DNA of 64,000 nucleotides from Acipenser ruthenus (GCF_902713425.1 NC_081198.1:20319188-20383187), one strand, 5' to 3'. Shown: positions 1 through 11,100, numbered from the stretch's first letter. The notes: a model not told the origin generated them from the letters alone. A program made the numbers and translations.

Positions 1-528
1 TTGGGCCCAATAGAAAAGTTTGCCAGAGGGTGCCTATACCCATCGAAACCCTTGGCGTCTTGCCTTAATAACACTTTGAATTGTCTCTTGTCATTCCAGA
101 TTCCCAATAGATCTCTCTGATAAACTGCACTCACTAGTACATCGCAGTATTTCCCCAGAAAAGCTTCAATATCCCAGTCAGATGCATAAGGATTAAACAT
201 GTGGACTGTTATAACTCTGAAATTGCGATTCCATAATGATTCAGCAGCATAATCCTTCACAGGAGCTTTCATTGAGTACACTTTGTATCTATCCCAAAAT
301 GTCATAAAGATCTTCAGAGTCAAAAGTAACATCTACAAACCTTGCCGCTGAATTCATCTGGATACAAAAGAAATCCATAGCTTCAAATCCAAGGCTCGCC
401 ATCAAAATCTTCTCCACAAATTCTATTCTTCCTGGGAAATCCACTCCCATATCTCCTCTCCATCTCAACCGAACTGTGTTCCATAGTCCAGCCCTTGAAG
501 CCGACCGATTAGCAGATGTCTTGTCCAT
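1..528 (-). pseudogene. K1 ORF1 (nucleic-acid-binding protein), N-terminal part, broken
   Basis: The start ATG at 528 opens an 79-codon frame with the N-terminal domain found in the other ORF1s here (pattern NTVRLRWRG, then EFVEKIL, FFCIQMN, FVDVTF). It stops at 289. The next domain can be read below it in another frame across 1-285: RVITVHMFNPYASDWDIEAF, then GIWNDKRQFKVLLRQ and RHPLANFSIGP. The gene therefore has a break near 285-300. The zinc fingers expected next lie outside the window. ORF1 proteins of Tx1/L1 LINEs bind the element RNA. Confidence 0.75.
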
Positions 529-579
529 CCTCTCCTCCTCGTATCACTCTCTTCTATCACTCTCTGCGGTCATGCCACA
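1..579 (-). mobile_element. LINE K1, Keno-like Tx1-clade non-LTR retrotransposon, 5' part only
   Basis: This is the 5' end of a U2-targeted LINE that continues off the left edge of the window. On the minus strand it follows the first nucleotides of a U2 gene (587-614) and begins with the 16-bp terminus at 564-579 (plus-strand CTGCGGTCATGCCACA) that all U2-inserted LINEs here share. The body holds ORF1 coding sequence related to the ORF1s of K2, K3 and A/B. Keno elements (Tx1 clade) are known to insert into U2 snRNA genes; assignment to that group rests on site and ORF1 similarity, not on a database match. Confidence 0.85.
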
Positions 580-586
580 TGAAAAC

Positions 587-614
587 GATCTTAGCCAAGA
601 GGCCGAGAAGCTAT
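587..614 (-). pseudogene. U2 snRNA gene copy 1, 5' fragment
   Basis: On the minus strand this reads as roughly the first 28 nt of U2, with differences from the uninterrupted copies (TTGGC preceded by CTC instead of TTT, and ATAGC instead of ATCGC at the 5' end). LINE K1 follows directly. The promoter-side spacer at 615 onward is intact. With the body of the gene removed or displaced by K1 this copy cannot make U2 RNA. Confidence 0.85.
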
Positions 615-1145
615 GGCGACTTGGCCCTTGCCCGGGGCCACCCAGCCCGGACGGCACAGGGGGATTCAAAGGTGGGTGCAAAATTTCAAGCACAAGCAGA
701 CTCCAAAAAAAAACTGTCTGCTGCTTCCAGAGGGGAAATGTGCAATTTAAGCAGGAGAACACAAAACAAAGCAAAAACACACACATAACACCAAAAACAA
801 AACATAAACTGGCGGAGTGCGTCTTACAAATAGTCATGCCAAGCTGCTATGCTGTGCAAGGTGCCTTGGGTAACTACAACTGTGCCTCACTGCCTGGCTG
901 GCTGGCTAAGAAGGACCTGGCATAGGGACATGTTCCACCACACTTGTCTGGTTAGCTGCATGCTCCCAGGAAACAAACTGCTGCTGTCTACATCATCACC
1001 ACATGTGAATCAAAGAAAGAGAGAGAAAGAAAGAAGTAAAACGGCGGGAAAACTTGCATCAACACTGGCACTCTCCCTCCAGCAGGGGTAGACAAAAATG
1101 CTCACAGGAGAGATCCAGATCTGACTTTGACCAATGTTAGAGATA
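615..1145 (-). repeat. U2 array spacer unit 1
   Basis: Spacer between U2 copies 1 and 2, recurring at 6125, 6906, 14806, 29135, 50757, 54222, 54872 and 63881. In U2 orientation it holds, from high to low coordinates: a 3' box-like element (about 1119-1134), a short GA tract (about 1015-1035, much shorter here than in other units), a conserved block, a putative distal element near 825-841 (about -220 of U2) and a putative proximal element near 659-675. No gene is supported; small frames recurring in every spacer copy are chance frames. Confidence 0.85.
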
Positions 1146-1297
1146 GGTGTGCACCGTTCCCAGAGGTACTGCAATACCGGGCCGATGCGTGGAGTGGACG
1201 GAGCAAGCCCCTGTTCCATCTCCCGATTCCAAAAATCAATTTAATATATGGTCCCCTGATAGGGGACGTATCAGATATTAAACTGATAAGAACAGAT
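1146..1297 (-). pseudogene. U2 snRNA gene copy 2, 3' fragment (nt ~38 to end)
   Basis: Reads on the minus strand as U2 from ATCTGTTC (nt 38) through stem-loops IIa and IIb, the Sm site ATTTTTGG and the 3' stem-loops to the gene end. It joins the poly(A) tail of LINE K2 at 1298. Its 5' partner is at 6091-6124, so the two halves of one U2 gene are about 4.8 kb apart. Confidence 0.9.
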
Positions 1298-1401
1298 TTT
1301 TTTTTTATTGAACAACAATACAATTACAATTACAATCAAATAGTTACATTTTTACATTACTACAAAGTAACCATACTGCTTTATAGTGCAATTTACATCT
1401 T

Positions 1402-4400
1402 TCACAACACATAGTACATCAGAGACATTTGTAGATCAGTTAAATTCTTCAATTTTTCTCTTGCAGCATGAAAGCCCCATCTATCCACTTCTATTTGGAT
1501 CTGCCTCTTTACCTGCCCCCGAATCTCTTTTATCCCTCTGTCAGGGCACATGCTCTTGTTGTTTTTCACCAGGCAGTTCCTGTTTCCCCAAATTTCAAAT
1601 TTTATCAAACTGATTAGAAACCACAGTATAAAACCCATCTTTTTTGAGTATTTTCCCAACCCAGCACCATATATAATAAAATCATAATCCAGAACCAAAC
1701 CCGGCACCAATAATCCAAACAGATCCTCTGCCCTCTCCCAAACTGATTTAGAAAAGGAACATTCCCACAACATGTGCCTTTGTGTTTCCTCCGATAAACA
1801 GCTGTTCCTTGGACAAAAAGGGTTTCTAGTCAGGGAGTGTCTGTGTAGAACCTCCCGCACTGGAACTCGGCTATGTGCACACAACCAATTAAAGTCACTA
1901 AATTTATTATCCAAGCCTTTCGGTTGGATCTCAGCCCAGGCGTTTTGTGGTGTCAGCGAAAAAAACGTACATAAAAACTTGAAACAGACTGGCTATACAA
2001 CATTTTATGTGACACAGATCTTTCTCTTACAGGCTGGGTTAGCCTTTGACCACACTACAGCATGTTCATACCAGGCGGGCCTGGTCTCTGCCTCAGGAAT
2101 GCTGTTTGAAATATGGGCCAGATGATGCATAGATAAGGAAAACCAAAATTCGATAAAATACTGACATTTGTGCGAGACTTCCCCAACTAATGCAACACAT
2201 AGGTTTGAAAACAATAAGCTAGTCTAGTTTCAGTGGTATGTGTGGCACATCTCTCCCCCCCTCCTTTATAGGTCTGTACATAATATCTCTCCTCACATAC
2301 TCGTACCTTCCTCCCCACATGAACTGAAACACTATCCTAGTGACCCCCCTTCTCATCCTGCGAGGCAAAGGAAATACATATGCCAGGTAGAGGCAAAACT
2401 ATGGCTTTTATCACTAGCACTTTACCTTTAAAGGTGAGTCTTCTGCTTTTCCAAAGTGCTAACTGCCTTCCCACCTTTTCTAACCTCTCCTCCCAATTCT
2501 TAACCTCTGTCTGCGTGCGATAAAATGTGACCCCAAGAATTTTTATACCCTCTGTACATAGTGGACTAACGCTAGATATTTTTTTAAACTAAAATCCGAC
2601 TCCAAAAATAACGTGGAATCATCAGCGTACTGAGAGATTTTTAATACCTCTCCCTTACTACCTGGGATTACCACGCCCCCCCACCCTCCTGTCCCCCCGT
2701 AGAGCCGCTGCAAAGGGCTCCACAAACAAGACAGAGAAGAGGAGAGAGAGGACAACCCTGCCTTACTCCCGATACCTGTCGGACCTCTCTCCCCAAATTC
2801 TCTCCCCATTCACTCTGAGCCTACTGAAAACCCCATTATACATAATGCCAAACCACCTCAGAAAGTGCTCCCCAAACCTGAAATTCTGCAAGACCTTAAA
2901 CAAAAACCCATGATGTACCCGGTCGAAAGCCTTTTGCTGATCTAAACTAACTAGCATCAGTGGCAACCTCCTGTCCTCCGCCCAGCCAATCACATCGCGA
3001 ATCAGCTGCAGGTTCCACTTGGCAGACCTGCCCTGGACTCCACAAGTCTGGTCTATGTACACAAAATGGGGCATCACTCTCCCAAGCCTGCCTGTAAGGA
3101 CCTTTGCTACTAATTTTATAATCGGCATTTAATAAGGTAATAGGCCTCCAGTTCTGCAGATCAGACTTCTCTCCTTTCTTAAATAAGAGTGATAATGCCC
3201 TCCTTCATTGATCTCCCTAGTTCACCTTGTTTAAAAATAGCCTGTACTACCTCTAAGACATCCTTACCCAACACATTCCAAAACGCCAAATAGAATTCTT
3301 TCCCAAGCCCATCAGATCCTGGTACCTTCCTGCTTTTCATCCCTTTCAAGGCTGCTGTCAGCTCCTCTAACAGTATAGGCTTCTCCAAGTCCTCTACTAC
3401 TTCTTCTGGCACTTGGGATGACACCTGAGCAAGGAAGTGGCTCCCCTCCCCCTCACTAACATCTCGCACCGAAAATAGATCCTCATAAAAGGAGCTAGCA
3501 CATTCCAGTACCTCAGCAGGGTCCAGTATTTCCCTGTTTTGTTTGTCCAGCAGGCTGGTGATTACCTGCCTACTCTGTCTGTCCCTGATTTGTCTGAAAA
3601 AAGAATGAGTGCAACCTTCAGCGTTTAAAGACCACTTCTCCTTGCCTCCGGAACAAAAACTGTGTGGCTTTTAAAGTAAAAATGTCTTTCAACTGCTGTT
3701 TTCACCTCTGCAAAGTACTTCCAGTTAACTGTGTGTCCCCTATTACCTATCATGTATAATCCTTCCAAAATCCGCTGCAATCTGAAAATCTCTTTCCTTT
3801 CCCTTTTAGCCTTAGCTTTAGCAAACTCTTGTGACAACACTTTCACCCTCCTTTTCACCTCCTCCCACCACTCTACCACTGAACTGAAATATGGCTTCAA
3901 CCCCACCCAAAACTGGTAGTGCTCTAAAAAAAGCTCACAGAACTCTCTCTCCTCAAGTACTTTGTTGTTAAACTTCCAATAGCCTTTGCCAAACAAGGGA
4001 GCTTTTACTAATACTTTGAGAGTTATTAGGTCATGATCTGAAAACCACATAGGGAGAACAGACCCAGACTGTAACTGAAAGGTTTTGTTTACAAAAAAAA
4101 TAATCTAGCCTGCTACTAGACCCTCTGGAATTCCTCCAAGTGGCCCCCTTCAGTTTTAGTTTTGCAAAGGCATCGACTAATTCAAAATTTGTTAGCAGGG
4201 ATTTCAGATGCTTAAGACTACAATCTGCGTCTTGAGCTGTGTCCAAATTAATATTAAAGTCCCCTCCCACCACCCTATTAGTGACCAACAAATCCCCTAA
4301 CTCGGCAAACAGATCCGCCCTTGCAGACATAAGAGGGTTTGCATATATATTAATAAATCTGAACTGTGTCCCCCCACAATCAGCATCCACCATTAAGACC

Positions 4401-4682
4401 CTCCCTGGTACAGGTGAAACAGTGTGTACAATTTCCACATTTTGACCCTTAAAAATAATCCCCACTCCCGACGAATGTACCCCCCCCCCACACACTCCAG
4501 CAGGACTCACCAGCCCCCCATTCTGTACTGAAGGCCTCCACATCCTTCTCATCTTTAAGGTGTACCTCTTGAAAGAAACAAACCGAAAAATCATATAATC
4601 GTAAAGAGGTAAACACAGCTGTCCTCTTCACTTTGTCTCTCAACCCCCTGACATTTACAGACATTAAATTCAGTGCAGCCAT
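1402..4682 (-). pseudogene. K2 ORF2 (endonuclease-reverse transcriptase), multiply broken
   Basis: Starts at 4682 with MAALNLMSVNVRGLRDKVKR, the APE-type endonuclease N terminus, followed by the FFQEVHLKD segment with the catalytic Glu, a VGGDFNINLD motif and SRLDYFF. The SDHDLITL endonuclease motif follows in another frame (about 4040). Reverse transcriptase pieces include PGSDGLGKEFY (about 3310), DQTCGVQGRSAKWNLQLIRD (about 3020), SLDQQKAFDRV (about 2940) and QYADDST near 2620. A C-terminal zinc knuckle (CPRNSCLSEETQRHMLWEC) lies near 1780-1820, and the frame ends at 1402. At least six frame changes separate the pieces. Tx1/L1 ORF2 proteins nick the target and copy the element RNA in place. 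Confidence 0.85.
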
Positions 4683-4717
4683 TTACATAGGCTAAGAGAA
4701 AAAAAGAACAACCAAAA

Positions 4718-6037
4718 CTAATCACCAATCAGCTCAAGTCCCTTTTTTGCCTTCCAAAGCAGGCATATGTCCTGGTCCGCCTTCTGTAGGACCCTCCTTC
4801 TGATGGCTGGGTAGCGTTTGCCTAGTAGAGTCATTACCAAGAGCCAGAACTTGCTCCTGGATTTCTTCCAAAGTAGCTCAGACTTCAGCACTGCCTGTGC
4901 TGCATTCATTCCAGTCTCTAGTAACTCCCTCCTCTGACAGTTCTTCTAAAGCTTCCCCCTCCTCTCTTACCAGCAAAGCGCCATAGGGGTTAACAGAAAG
5001 TGGGATCCCCTCTACCTTCCGTTTAGTGACAGCCTCTGATTGACTCTTTAATGGTTCATCTACGTTTTTTCGTTTCTCCCTGCCTCTCTTCACCTCTCTC
5101 TAATGTTCCTGGTTGCCAGGAAACAATCCATTGTAGTCACGGGAGGAAGCCAATACCCTCCGACTAGGTCCGACTACAACCTCCCCCTCCTCCTCCTTCT
5201 CCTCCTCCATTTCCTGTAGAGTTTCTGGGACAGTCTCCCCCGCCTCTTGATCAGCTGGTTCTTCCTCAGCCGGCTCCTCACTTCGGACAGCATCTGCATA
5301 AGTTGTACTCCTCTTTGGGCACTGTTTGAACAGGTGCTCCTCAGAGTTACAGATGCTGCATTTTTTTGTTTTGTCACAGTCCTTAGTCTCATGATCTGTG
5401 CCCTGGCAGTTACGACAGATTATGTTCTCGCAAGTGGCAGCCAGGTGCCCAAAAATACCACATTTCCTGCAGTACTGGGGCTGTCTGCTGTAAAACAGGT
5501 AGCCTCTGTTTGGCCCAATTGTGAAATTGGCCGGCGGGTGCTTAAACCCATCAGAACTGTCCTTTTCAGGCTTTAAAGTTACCCGAAACTGTCTTTTACT
5601 TGTCCATATGCCATGCTTATCTTTAATTGGTACTCCACCAGAAACAGTTTTGCAGTACCGAGATAAGAACAGTTCAATATCAAAGTCACATACATATGGG
5701 TTAAACATGTGAACCGTTATTACTCTGTGGTCTTTGTGCCAAAGTGGCTCCATGCTATAAAAAGACAAAGGTTTTTCTGTTGATTTCTCTTCAAAAGATT
5801 TAGAAAGATTTCGAAAATAGATCCAGTTTCAAAAGTCATGTCCAAAATTTTTTGGCTTATATTCACCTGAAGGCAGTAGATCTGAGCAGGTACAAAGCGC
5901 AGTTGTTCCAGCAACACCTTCTCCACGAACTGATCTCGATCTAAGAAATCTTCCTTGTTCTCTTCTTTCCATCTGAAATGGACGGTATTCTGCAGTCCAG
6001 CCCCACGTGCTGACTTGTATGAAGATTTCGACGCCAT
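4718..6037 (-). pseudogene. K2 ORF1 with three CCHC zinc knuckles, broken
   Basis: The start at 6037 gives MASKSSYKSARGAGLQNTVH and the conserved N-terminal domain. After a frame change near 5750 the middle piece (5100-5768) carries VITVHMFNPYV, GIWTSKRQF, FTIGPNRGYLFYSRQPQYC and then three CX2CX4HX4C knuckles (CRKCGIFGHLAATC, CRNCQGTDHETKDC, CSICNSEEHLFKQC), followed by a Glu-rich tail. C-terminal pieces continue in other frames (4878-5093, 4718-4909). At least three breaks. Triple CCHC knuckles are usual for ORF1 of Tx1-type LINEs. Confidence 0.85.
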
Positions 6038-6090
6038 CTTCGTATCACCTTCTTTTTCTCTCAGATAGACCAAGCTGCGGTCATGCCACA

Positions 6091-6124
6091 CACTTGATCT
6101 GAGCCAAGAGGCCGTGAAGTGAAG
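6091..6124 (-). pseudogene. U2 snRNA gene copy 2, 5' fragment (nt 1 to ~34)
   Basis: First ~34 nt of U2 on the minus strand, ending at AAGTGT where LINE K2 begins. It differs from uninterrupted copies at several sites (TTCACTTCACGG at the start, TCTTGGCTCAG instead of TTTTGGCTAAG). The TTGGCTCAG variant recurs in copy 4, which suggests shared ancestry of the two interrupted units. Confidence 0.85.
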
Positions 6125-6569
6125 GCGACTTGACCGTTGCCCAGGGCCCTCCAGCCCAGACGGCACAGGGGTATTCAAAGGTGGGTACAAAATTTCAAGC
6201 ACAAGCAGACTCCAAAAAAAACTGGCTGCTGCTTCCAGAGGGGAAATGTGCAATTTAAGCAGGAGAAAACAAAACAAAGCAAAAACACACACATAACACC
6301 AAAAACAAAACATAAACTGGCGGAGTGCATCTTACAAATAGTCATGCCAAGCTGCTATGCTGTGCAAGGTGCCTTGGGTAACTACAACTGTGCCTCGCTG
6401 GCTGGCTGGCTGGCTAAGAAGGACCTGGCATAGGGACATGTTCCACCACACTTGTCTGGTTAGCTGCATGCTCCCAGGAAACAAACTGCTGCTGTCTACA
6501 TCATCACCACATGTGAATAAAAGAAAGAAAGAAAGCAAGAAAGAAAGAGAGAAAGAAAGAGAGAAAGAG

Positions 6570-6602
<33 letters not shown>

Positions 6603-6717
6603 AAAAAAGTAAAACGGCGGGAAAACTTGCATCAACACTGGCACTCTCCCTCCAGCAGGGGTAGACAAAATGCTCACAGGAGAGATCCAGATCTGACTTT
6701 GACCAACAGTAGAGAAA
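6125..6717 (-). repeat. U2 array spacer unit 2 with GA/GAAA microsatellite
   Basis: Spacer between U2 copies 2 and 3. It keeps the proximal-element block near 6168-6185 and the conserved middle. A purine tract of GAAA and GA units runs from about 6520 to 6607 (CT-rich on the U2 strand), and the 3' box of U2 copy 3 lies at 6692-6707. No gene is supported. Confidence 0.85.
6692..6707 (-). terminator. U2 3' box (snRNA 3'-end formation signal) of copy 3
   Basis: Minus-strand GTTGGTCAAAGTCAGA, beginning about 10 nt after the mature U2 3' end. It fits the vertebrate snRNA 3' box consensus GTTTN0-3AAARNNAGA apart from the fourth base. The 3' box directs Integrator-dependent 3'-end formation of snRNA genes transcribed by RNA polymerase II. 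The same element follows every U2 3' fragment in the window. Confidence 0.75.
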
Positions 6718-6905
6718 GGTGTGCACCGTTCCCGGAGGTACTGCAATACCGGGCCGATGCGTGGAGTGGACGGAGCAAGCCCCTGTCCATCTCCCGATTC
6801 CAAAAATCAATTTAATATATGGTCCCCTGATAGGGGACGTATCAGATATTAAACTGATAAGAACAGATACTACACTTGATCTTAGCCAAAAGGCCGAGAA
6901 GCGAT
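6718..6905 (-). ncRNA. RNU2: U2 small nuclear RNA gene, copy 3 (uninterrupted, one base short)
   Basis: Minus-strand sequence starts ATCGCTTCTCGGCCTTTTGG at 6905 and continues through AAGTGTAGTATCTG (branch-site pairing GUAGUA, nt 33-38), stem-loop IIa (TATCAG...CTGATA), stem-loop IIb (GTCCCC TATCA GGGGAC), the Sm site ATTTTTGG and the two 3' stem-loops, ending ACGGTGCACACC. U2 RNA forms the U2 snRNP, which pairs with intron branch sites in the spliceosome. Relative to all other copies one T is missing in the stretch CCCCTGTTCCATC (about 6785), so it is 188 rather than 189 nt. Its promoter and 3' box are intact. Whether it is functional is uncertain. Confidence 0.93.
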
Positions 6906-6950
6906 GGCAACTTGGCCCTTGCCCGGGGCCCCCCAGCCCGGACGGCACAG

Positions 6951-6966
6951 GGGGATTCAAAGGTGG
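6951..6966 (-). promoter_or_regulatory. Proximal sequence element (PSE) of U2 copy 3
   Basis: Minus-strand CCACCTTTGAATCCCC at about -46 to -61 from the U2 start. The spacing and the CACC...GAA character fit the vertebrate snRNA PSE bound by SNAPc. The block is conserved in every spacer copy, including those in front of interrupted U2 genes. No TATA box follows, as expected for a polymerase II snRNA gene. Confidence 0.6.
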
Positions 6967-7107
6967 GTGCAAAATTTCAAGCACAAGCAGACCCCCAAAA
7001 AACGGGCTGCTGCTTCCAGAGGGGAAATGTGCAATTTAAGCAGGAGAAAACAAAGCAAAAACACACACATAACACCAAAAACAAAACATAAACTGGCGGA
7101 GTGCGTC

Positions 7108-7130
7108 TTACAAATTGTCATGCCAAGCTG
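7108..7130 (-). promoter_or_regulatory. Candidate distal sequence element (DSE) of U2 copy 3
   Basis: Minus-strand block CAGCTTGGCATGAC followed by an ATTTG-containing stretch, about 205-225 bp upstream of U2. Vertebrate snRNA genes carry an enhancer with octamer and SPH sites near -220. The GGCATG core resembles an SPH site and the ATTTG part resembles half an octamer. The assignment rests on position and conservation and is tentative. Confidence 0.35.
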
Positions 7131-7462
7131 CTATGCTGTGCAAGGTGCCTTGGGTAACTACAACTGTGCCTCGCTGGCTGGCTGGCTAAGAAGGACCTGG
7201 CATAGGGACATGTTCCACCACACTTGTCTGGTTAGCTGCATGCTCCCAGGAAACAAACTGTTGCTGTCTACATCATCACCACATGTGAATAAAAGAAAGA
7301 AAGAAAGCAAGAAAGAAAGAGAGAAAGAAAGAAAGCGAGAAAGAAAAAAAAAAGTAAAACGGCGGGAAAACTTGCATCAACACTGGCACTCTCCCTCCAG
7401 CAGGGGTAGACAAAATGCTCACAGGAGAGATCCAGATCTGACTTTGACCAACGTTAGAGAAA

Positions 7463-7489
7463 GGTGTGCACCGTTCCCTGATAGGGGAC
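7463..7489 (-). pseudogene. U2 snRNA gene copy 4, 3' remnant with internal deletion
   Basis: The last ~20 nt of U2 are joined directly to stem-loop IIb sequence (CCTGATAGGGGAC). About 95 nt of the gene, including the Sm site and 3' stem-loops, have been lost. The join falls in a shared CCC, which suggests a microhomology deletion. The solo LTR follows at 7490; bases 7485-7489 (GGGAC) are its target duplication. The gene resumes at 8112. Confidence 0.85.
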
Positions 7490-8111
7490 TGTCACAAAGA
7501 CGGCCAGAGTGGGTGGCGTCAGACCAGAAAAGGAATACACAGAGACGGTGGTTGTGATGATGAGCCGAGTGCAATGGCTGCACTCAGCGTTTAATAACAA
7601 ATAAAAGGTTTGCACAATGGAATACAAAACAGGACACGGCACTTGCGCCAAAATAAAGAGACAGACAAAACGGACTAACACTAAACAAACGGTGCACGGA
7701 GACAAACAAACACGGTGAGAACAAACACTTATCTTTACTATTTTACACTATTTAGTTTCTCCTCTCTCTCTCTCACCCGTTCTCCTCTTCCGAACACCCA
7801 ACCCTGAGTGCAAGAAATGTGCGTCTATATATACACTATTGTGCTGGGATTCAATTACTAATTAATTATTCACTTGAATCCCAGCACGTGAATTAATTCT
7901 GTGCAACCCCGTGCTCACATATTACATTTAACCAGCACGTGAAGTGATTTGTGCTCTCCTCGTGCCTAAATACAAATCTACACTTTTTAAACACACGTGA
8001 AACACAGACCCGTTTATATCCCGTGTACCAATCTATACACCAACATTAACATACGCAAGCATACATACACAAAACACACAAATGCACACAGGGGCGGGGC
8101 ACTTTGCCACA
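7490..8111 (-). mobile_element. Solo LTR of the same family as the 60202-63450 element
   Basis: 622-bp LTR with TG...CA ends (plus strand TGTCACAAAG ... TTTGCCACA), flanked by the 5-bp duplication GGGAC (7485-7489 and 8112-8116). It matches the 601-bp LTRs at 60202-60802 and 62850-63450 along its length. The internal region is absent, as after LTR-LTR recombination. It lies inside U2 copy 4 at U2 nt 68-72, the same position used by the Gmr1-type element at 29843. Fossil element. Confidence 0.9.
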
Positions 8112-8146
8112 GGGACGTATCAGATATTAAACTGATAAGAACAGAT
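8112..8146 (-). pseudogene. U2 snRNA gene copy 4, middle fragment (nt ~38-72)
   Basis: Minus-strand ATCTGTTCTTATCAG...GATACGTCCC, that is U2 nt 38-72, lying between the poly(A) tail of LINE K3 (8147) and the solo LTR. It includes stem-loop IIa complete. Confidence 0.9.
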
Positions 8147-11100
8147 TTTTTTTTTTTATATATTATTTATTTCACACAAACAAATATACAGAACATCCAA
8201 TCAAACAAATTCACAAAAGAAAATACATGACAATATACAGAGTATTCACCCCGCAAAATAAACTCTAAAATCCATCCCATACATAACCCATGTCACACCT
8301 AACCCCTTCCCTTATTTACAAAAATCTTACTACAAATACACCAAACCCTTCCATTTTTCTTTTGCAGCATTAAACCCCCACCTTAACACATCCCTTTTTA
8401 CCCTACCCCTCAAATCCCGACATACCTTATTCACCACCCCCAGTACTTTCCATTTCGTATTTGATTTAACTAAAACATTTCTTGCATCCCAGATACTCTG
8501 TTTCACTAAACTAATAACTAACCACAATAAAAACCATACCTCCTTCTTTATCCCTTTATAATCCAATCCCTCCACCACAATACTATATGACAAAGCAAAA
8601 TCTAACAAAATCAAATCAAACACCTCCTCTATTCGTGCCCAAACCCTTTTAACAAAAAAACAGTCCCAGAACACATGACTCAAAGTCTCTTCCACCCTAC
8701 ACTTGATTCTAGGACAGAACTTATTCTTTGTTAATTTGTGTCTATGTAAAATTTCCCTTAGAGGTAACCTCCCGTGCACCACTAACCAATTTAAATCTTT
8801 TAACCTATTATCTAAACCTTTCGGCTGCACCCTTCCCCACACCTCTTTTGTGACCCCCCCAACCAACTCCAAACCCTCCCCCTCAATGATATTATTATAC
8901 AGAAGTTTGTGCTGTGTACATAATTTCTCCGTTTTACAAATTAGATGTTTCTTTAAAAAAACAACTGCACACTGATAGTGCTCTGGCAATACCTCTGCCT
9001 TTGGTCTATTATTCGACCAGACAACAATATTTCTCATAGTAAAAGAAAACCATAATGAAACAAAATACTGACATTTATGAAAAACCACTGGATTCAAAGC
9101 AATACATAAGGATGAAGAAAATAGTCCAATTTAAAGAGGGATGTTAGGAACACCCCTCCCCCCATCCTCCACCCTCCTATACATGATATCCCTCTTGATG
9201 TATTCATATTTCCCCCCAAACAAAATCAAAAACCATTTTAACCAAAATCTTTCTGAATTTACATGGTAAAGGAAAAATGTAAGATAAATACAATAAAAAT
9301 GGAAGAACATCACTTTTTAGCACCAACACTTTCCCCAAAAAAGTCAACTTCCTACACTTCCATAATCCTATTTTCACCCTTAACCTTACCAATTTATCCG
9401 CCCAATTCTTAACCCCACTCCCCTTGTGATAGAATGAAATCCCTAATAACTTTAGCCCCTCAGTGCATAACTGTAAACCCCCTGGTACATCAGACCTATC
9501 CCTCCAAGCCCCAAGAAACATGACCGATGATTTATCCATGTTCAGTTTTGATCCTGATGCTAAGGCAAACTGTGCAAGAACCTGAAGAACTCTTTCCAAA
9601 CTTCTGTCCGATGTCAAAAAGAGTTGTCATCCGCATACTGCGAGATCTTAAGGCACCCCCCACTCCCTGGTAACAACAACCCCTCAATCCCACCATCTGC
9701 TCTCACTGCCTCTGCAAAGATAGGAGACGGTGGACACCACTACCTCACCCCAGAAACTTGTGAAATGAATTCCCCCAGATGCCCATTGATATTCACCCTA
9801 CTACCCACCTCAGTGTACAAAATTTTTAACCACCTAAGAAACTTTTCCCCAAACCCAAAATGTGCCAAAACTCTAAACAAAAAACCCTGGTGCACCCGAT
9901 CAAACACCTTCTCCTGATCCAGGCTCACCAACATTAGAGGTACCCTCCTATCCTCAGCCCAACTAATTGCATCCCTTGTTAACATCAGATTCCAATGAAC
10001 CGATCTACCCACCACCCCACATGTCTGATCCTGACTTACAATTAACAGCATTGTTTGTTTTAACCTCTCAGTCATAACCTTTGCGATTATTTTATAATCC
10101 ACCGTTAACAAAGTGACTGGCCTCCAGTTCCTCAGGTCCATCTCATCCCCTTTTTTAAACAATAAAGAAATCACACCATTCCTCATAGATTTTGACAAAC
10201 TCCCTGTGCGAAAAACTTCCCCCACCACCATTAATAATACTGGCCCAATTACCTCCCAAAAAGTGACATAAAATTCTTTAGGGAGACCGTCTCCCCCTGG
10301 CACTTTCCTATCTGCCATTTTATTAAGCGCACTTGTCAACTCAGCAACAGTGACCGGTCTCTCCAAACTCTCTCTCACCTCATCAGACAGCCTGACATGC
10401 ACTTTATCCAAAAAAGAGGAAGCAACATCCTCATTAACCTCTTTTTCTGAAAATAATTCTTTATAAAAATTACTAGCACAGTCTAGCATGCCCTCTGTAT
10501 CCACCACCGTGACCCCATCTTTCCCCTTTAAACCCCTGATCACCCTCTTTTTTGTTCACCCTTCACCTGTTTAAAAAAATATGAACTACATGTCTCATGT
10601 TTTTCTAAAAAATCCCCCTTACACCTAAACAAAAAAATACTCGCCCTTTTTTCCCACACCACCCTCATCTTATCCTTAAGTTCCCTTGCCTTGTCAAAAT
10701 CAAAATTACCCCCTGTGTTTCCCCTTATATACACCCCCTCCAAATCCTTCTGTAACCCCAAAACCGCTCTCTGCTCCTTCCTCCTTCTATTCCTGCAGAA
10801 TTGTTGAGTAAGTATCTTAATTTTTCCCTTTACCCCCTCCCACCAAACTAGAACAGAATCACAATAACACAACATTTCAACCCATCCCTTAAAATGAAAT
10901 ACAAAAAGCTCCCTAAACGCTTTATCTTCCAATACCTCAATTCAATTTCCAAAACCCACCAAACACCGGTGTTGTGAAACTAATAATATATTTTAAACTA
11001 TCGTGATCTGAAAACCATAATGGAGATGTATTACAAAAACTAACAGACAACACATTTGAAACAAAAAAATAATCTAATCTACTTTTTGCCCCCCTTGAAT

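Larger units (their letters stand above)
1298..6090 (-). mobile_element. LINE K2, Keno-like Tx1-clade element inserted in U2 copy 2
   Basis: Full-length layout on the minus strand: 5' terminus at 6075-6090 (shared 16-bp motif), ORF1 starting at 6037, ORF2 starting at 4682, short 3' UTR and a poly(A) tail (T run at 1298). U2 sequence flanks both ends: the 5' side ends at U2 nt 34 and the 3' side resumes at nt 38, with no target-site duplication visible. Both reading frames are broken many times, making this the oldest-looking LINE in the window. Confidence 0.9.
6906..7462 (-). repeat. U2 array spacer unit 3
   Basis: 558-bp spacer between U2 copies 3 and 4, one of two spacers in the window followed on the promoter side by an uninterrupted U2. 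It holds the promoter elements listed above, a GAAA/GA tract at about 7290-7352 and the 3' box of copy 4 (about 7436-7452). With the 188-nt gene this gives a unit of about 746 bp. Confidence 0.85.
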
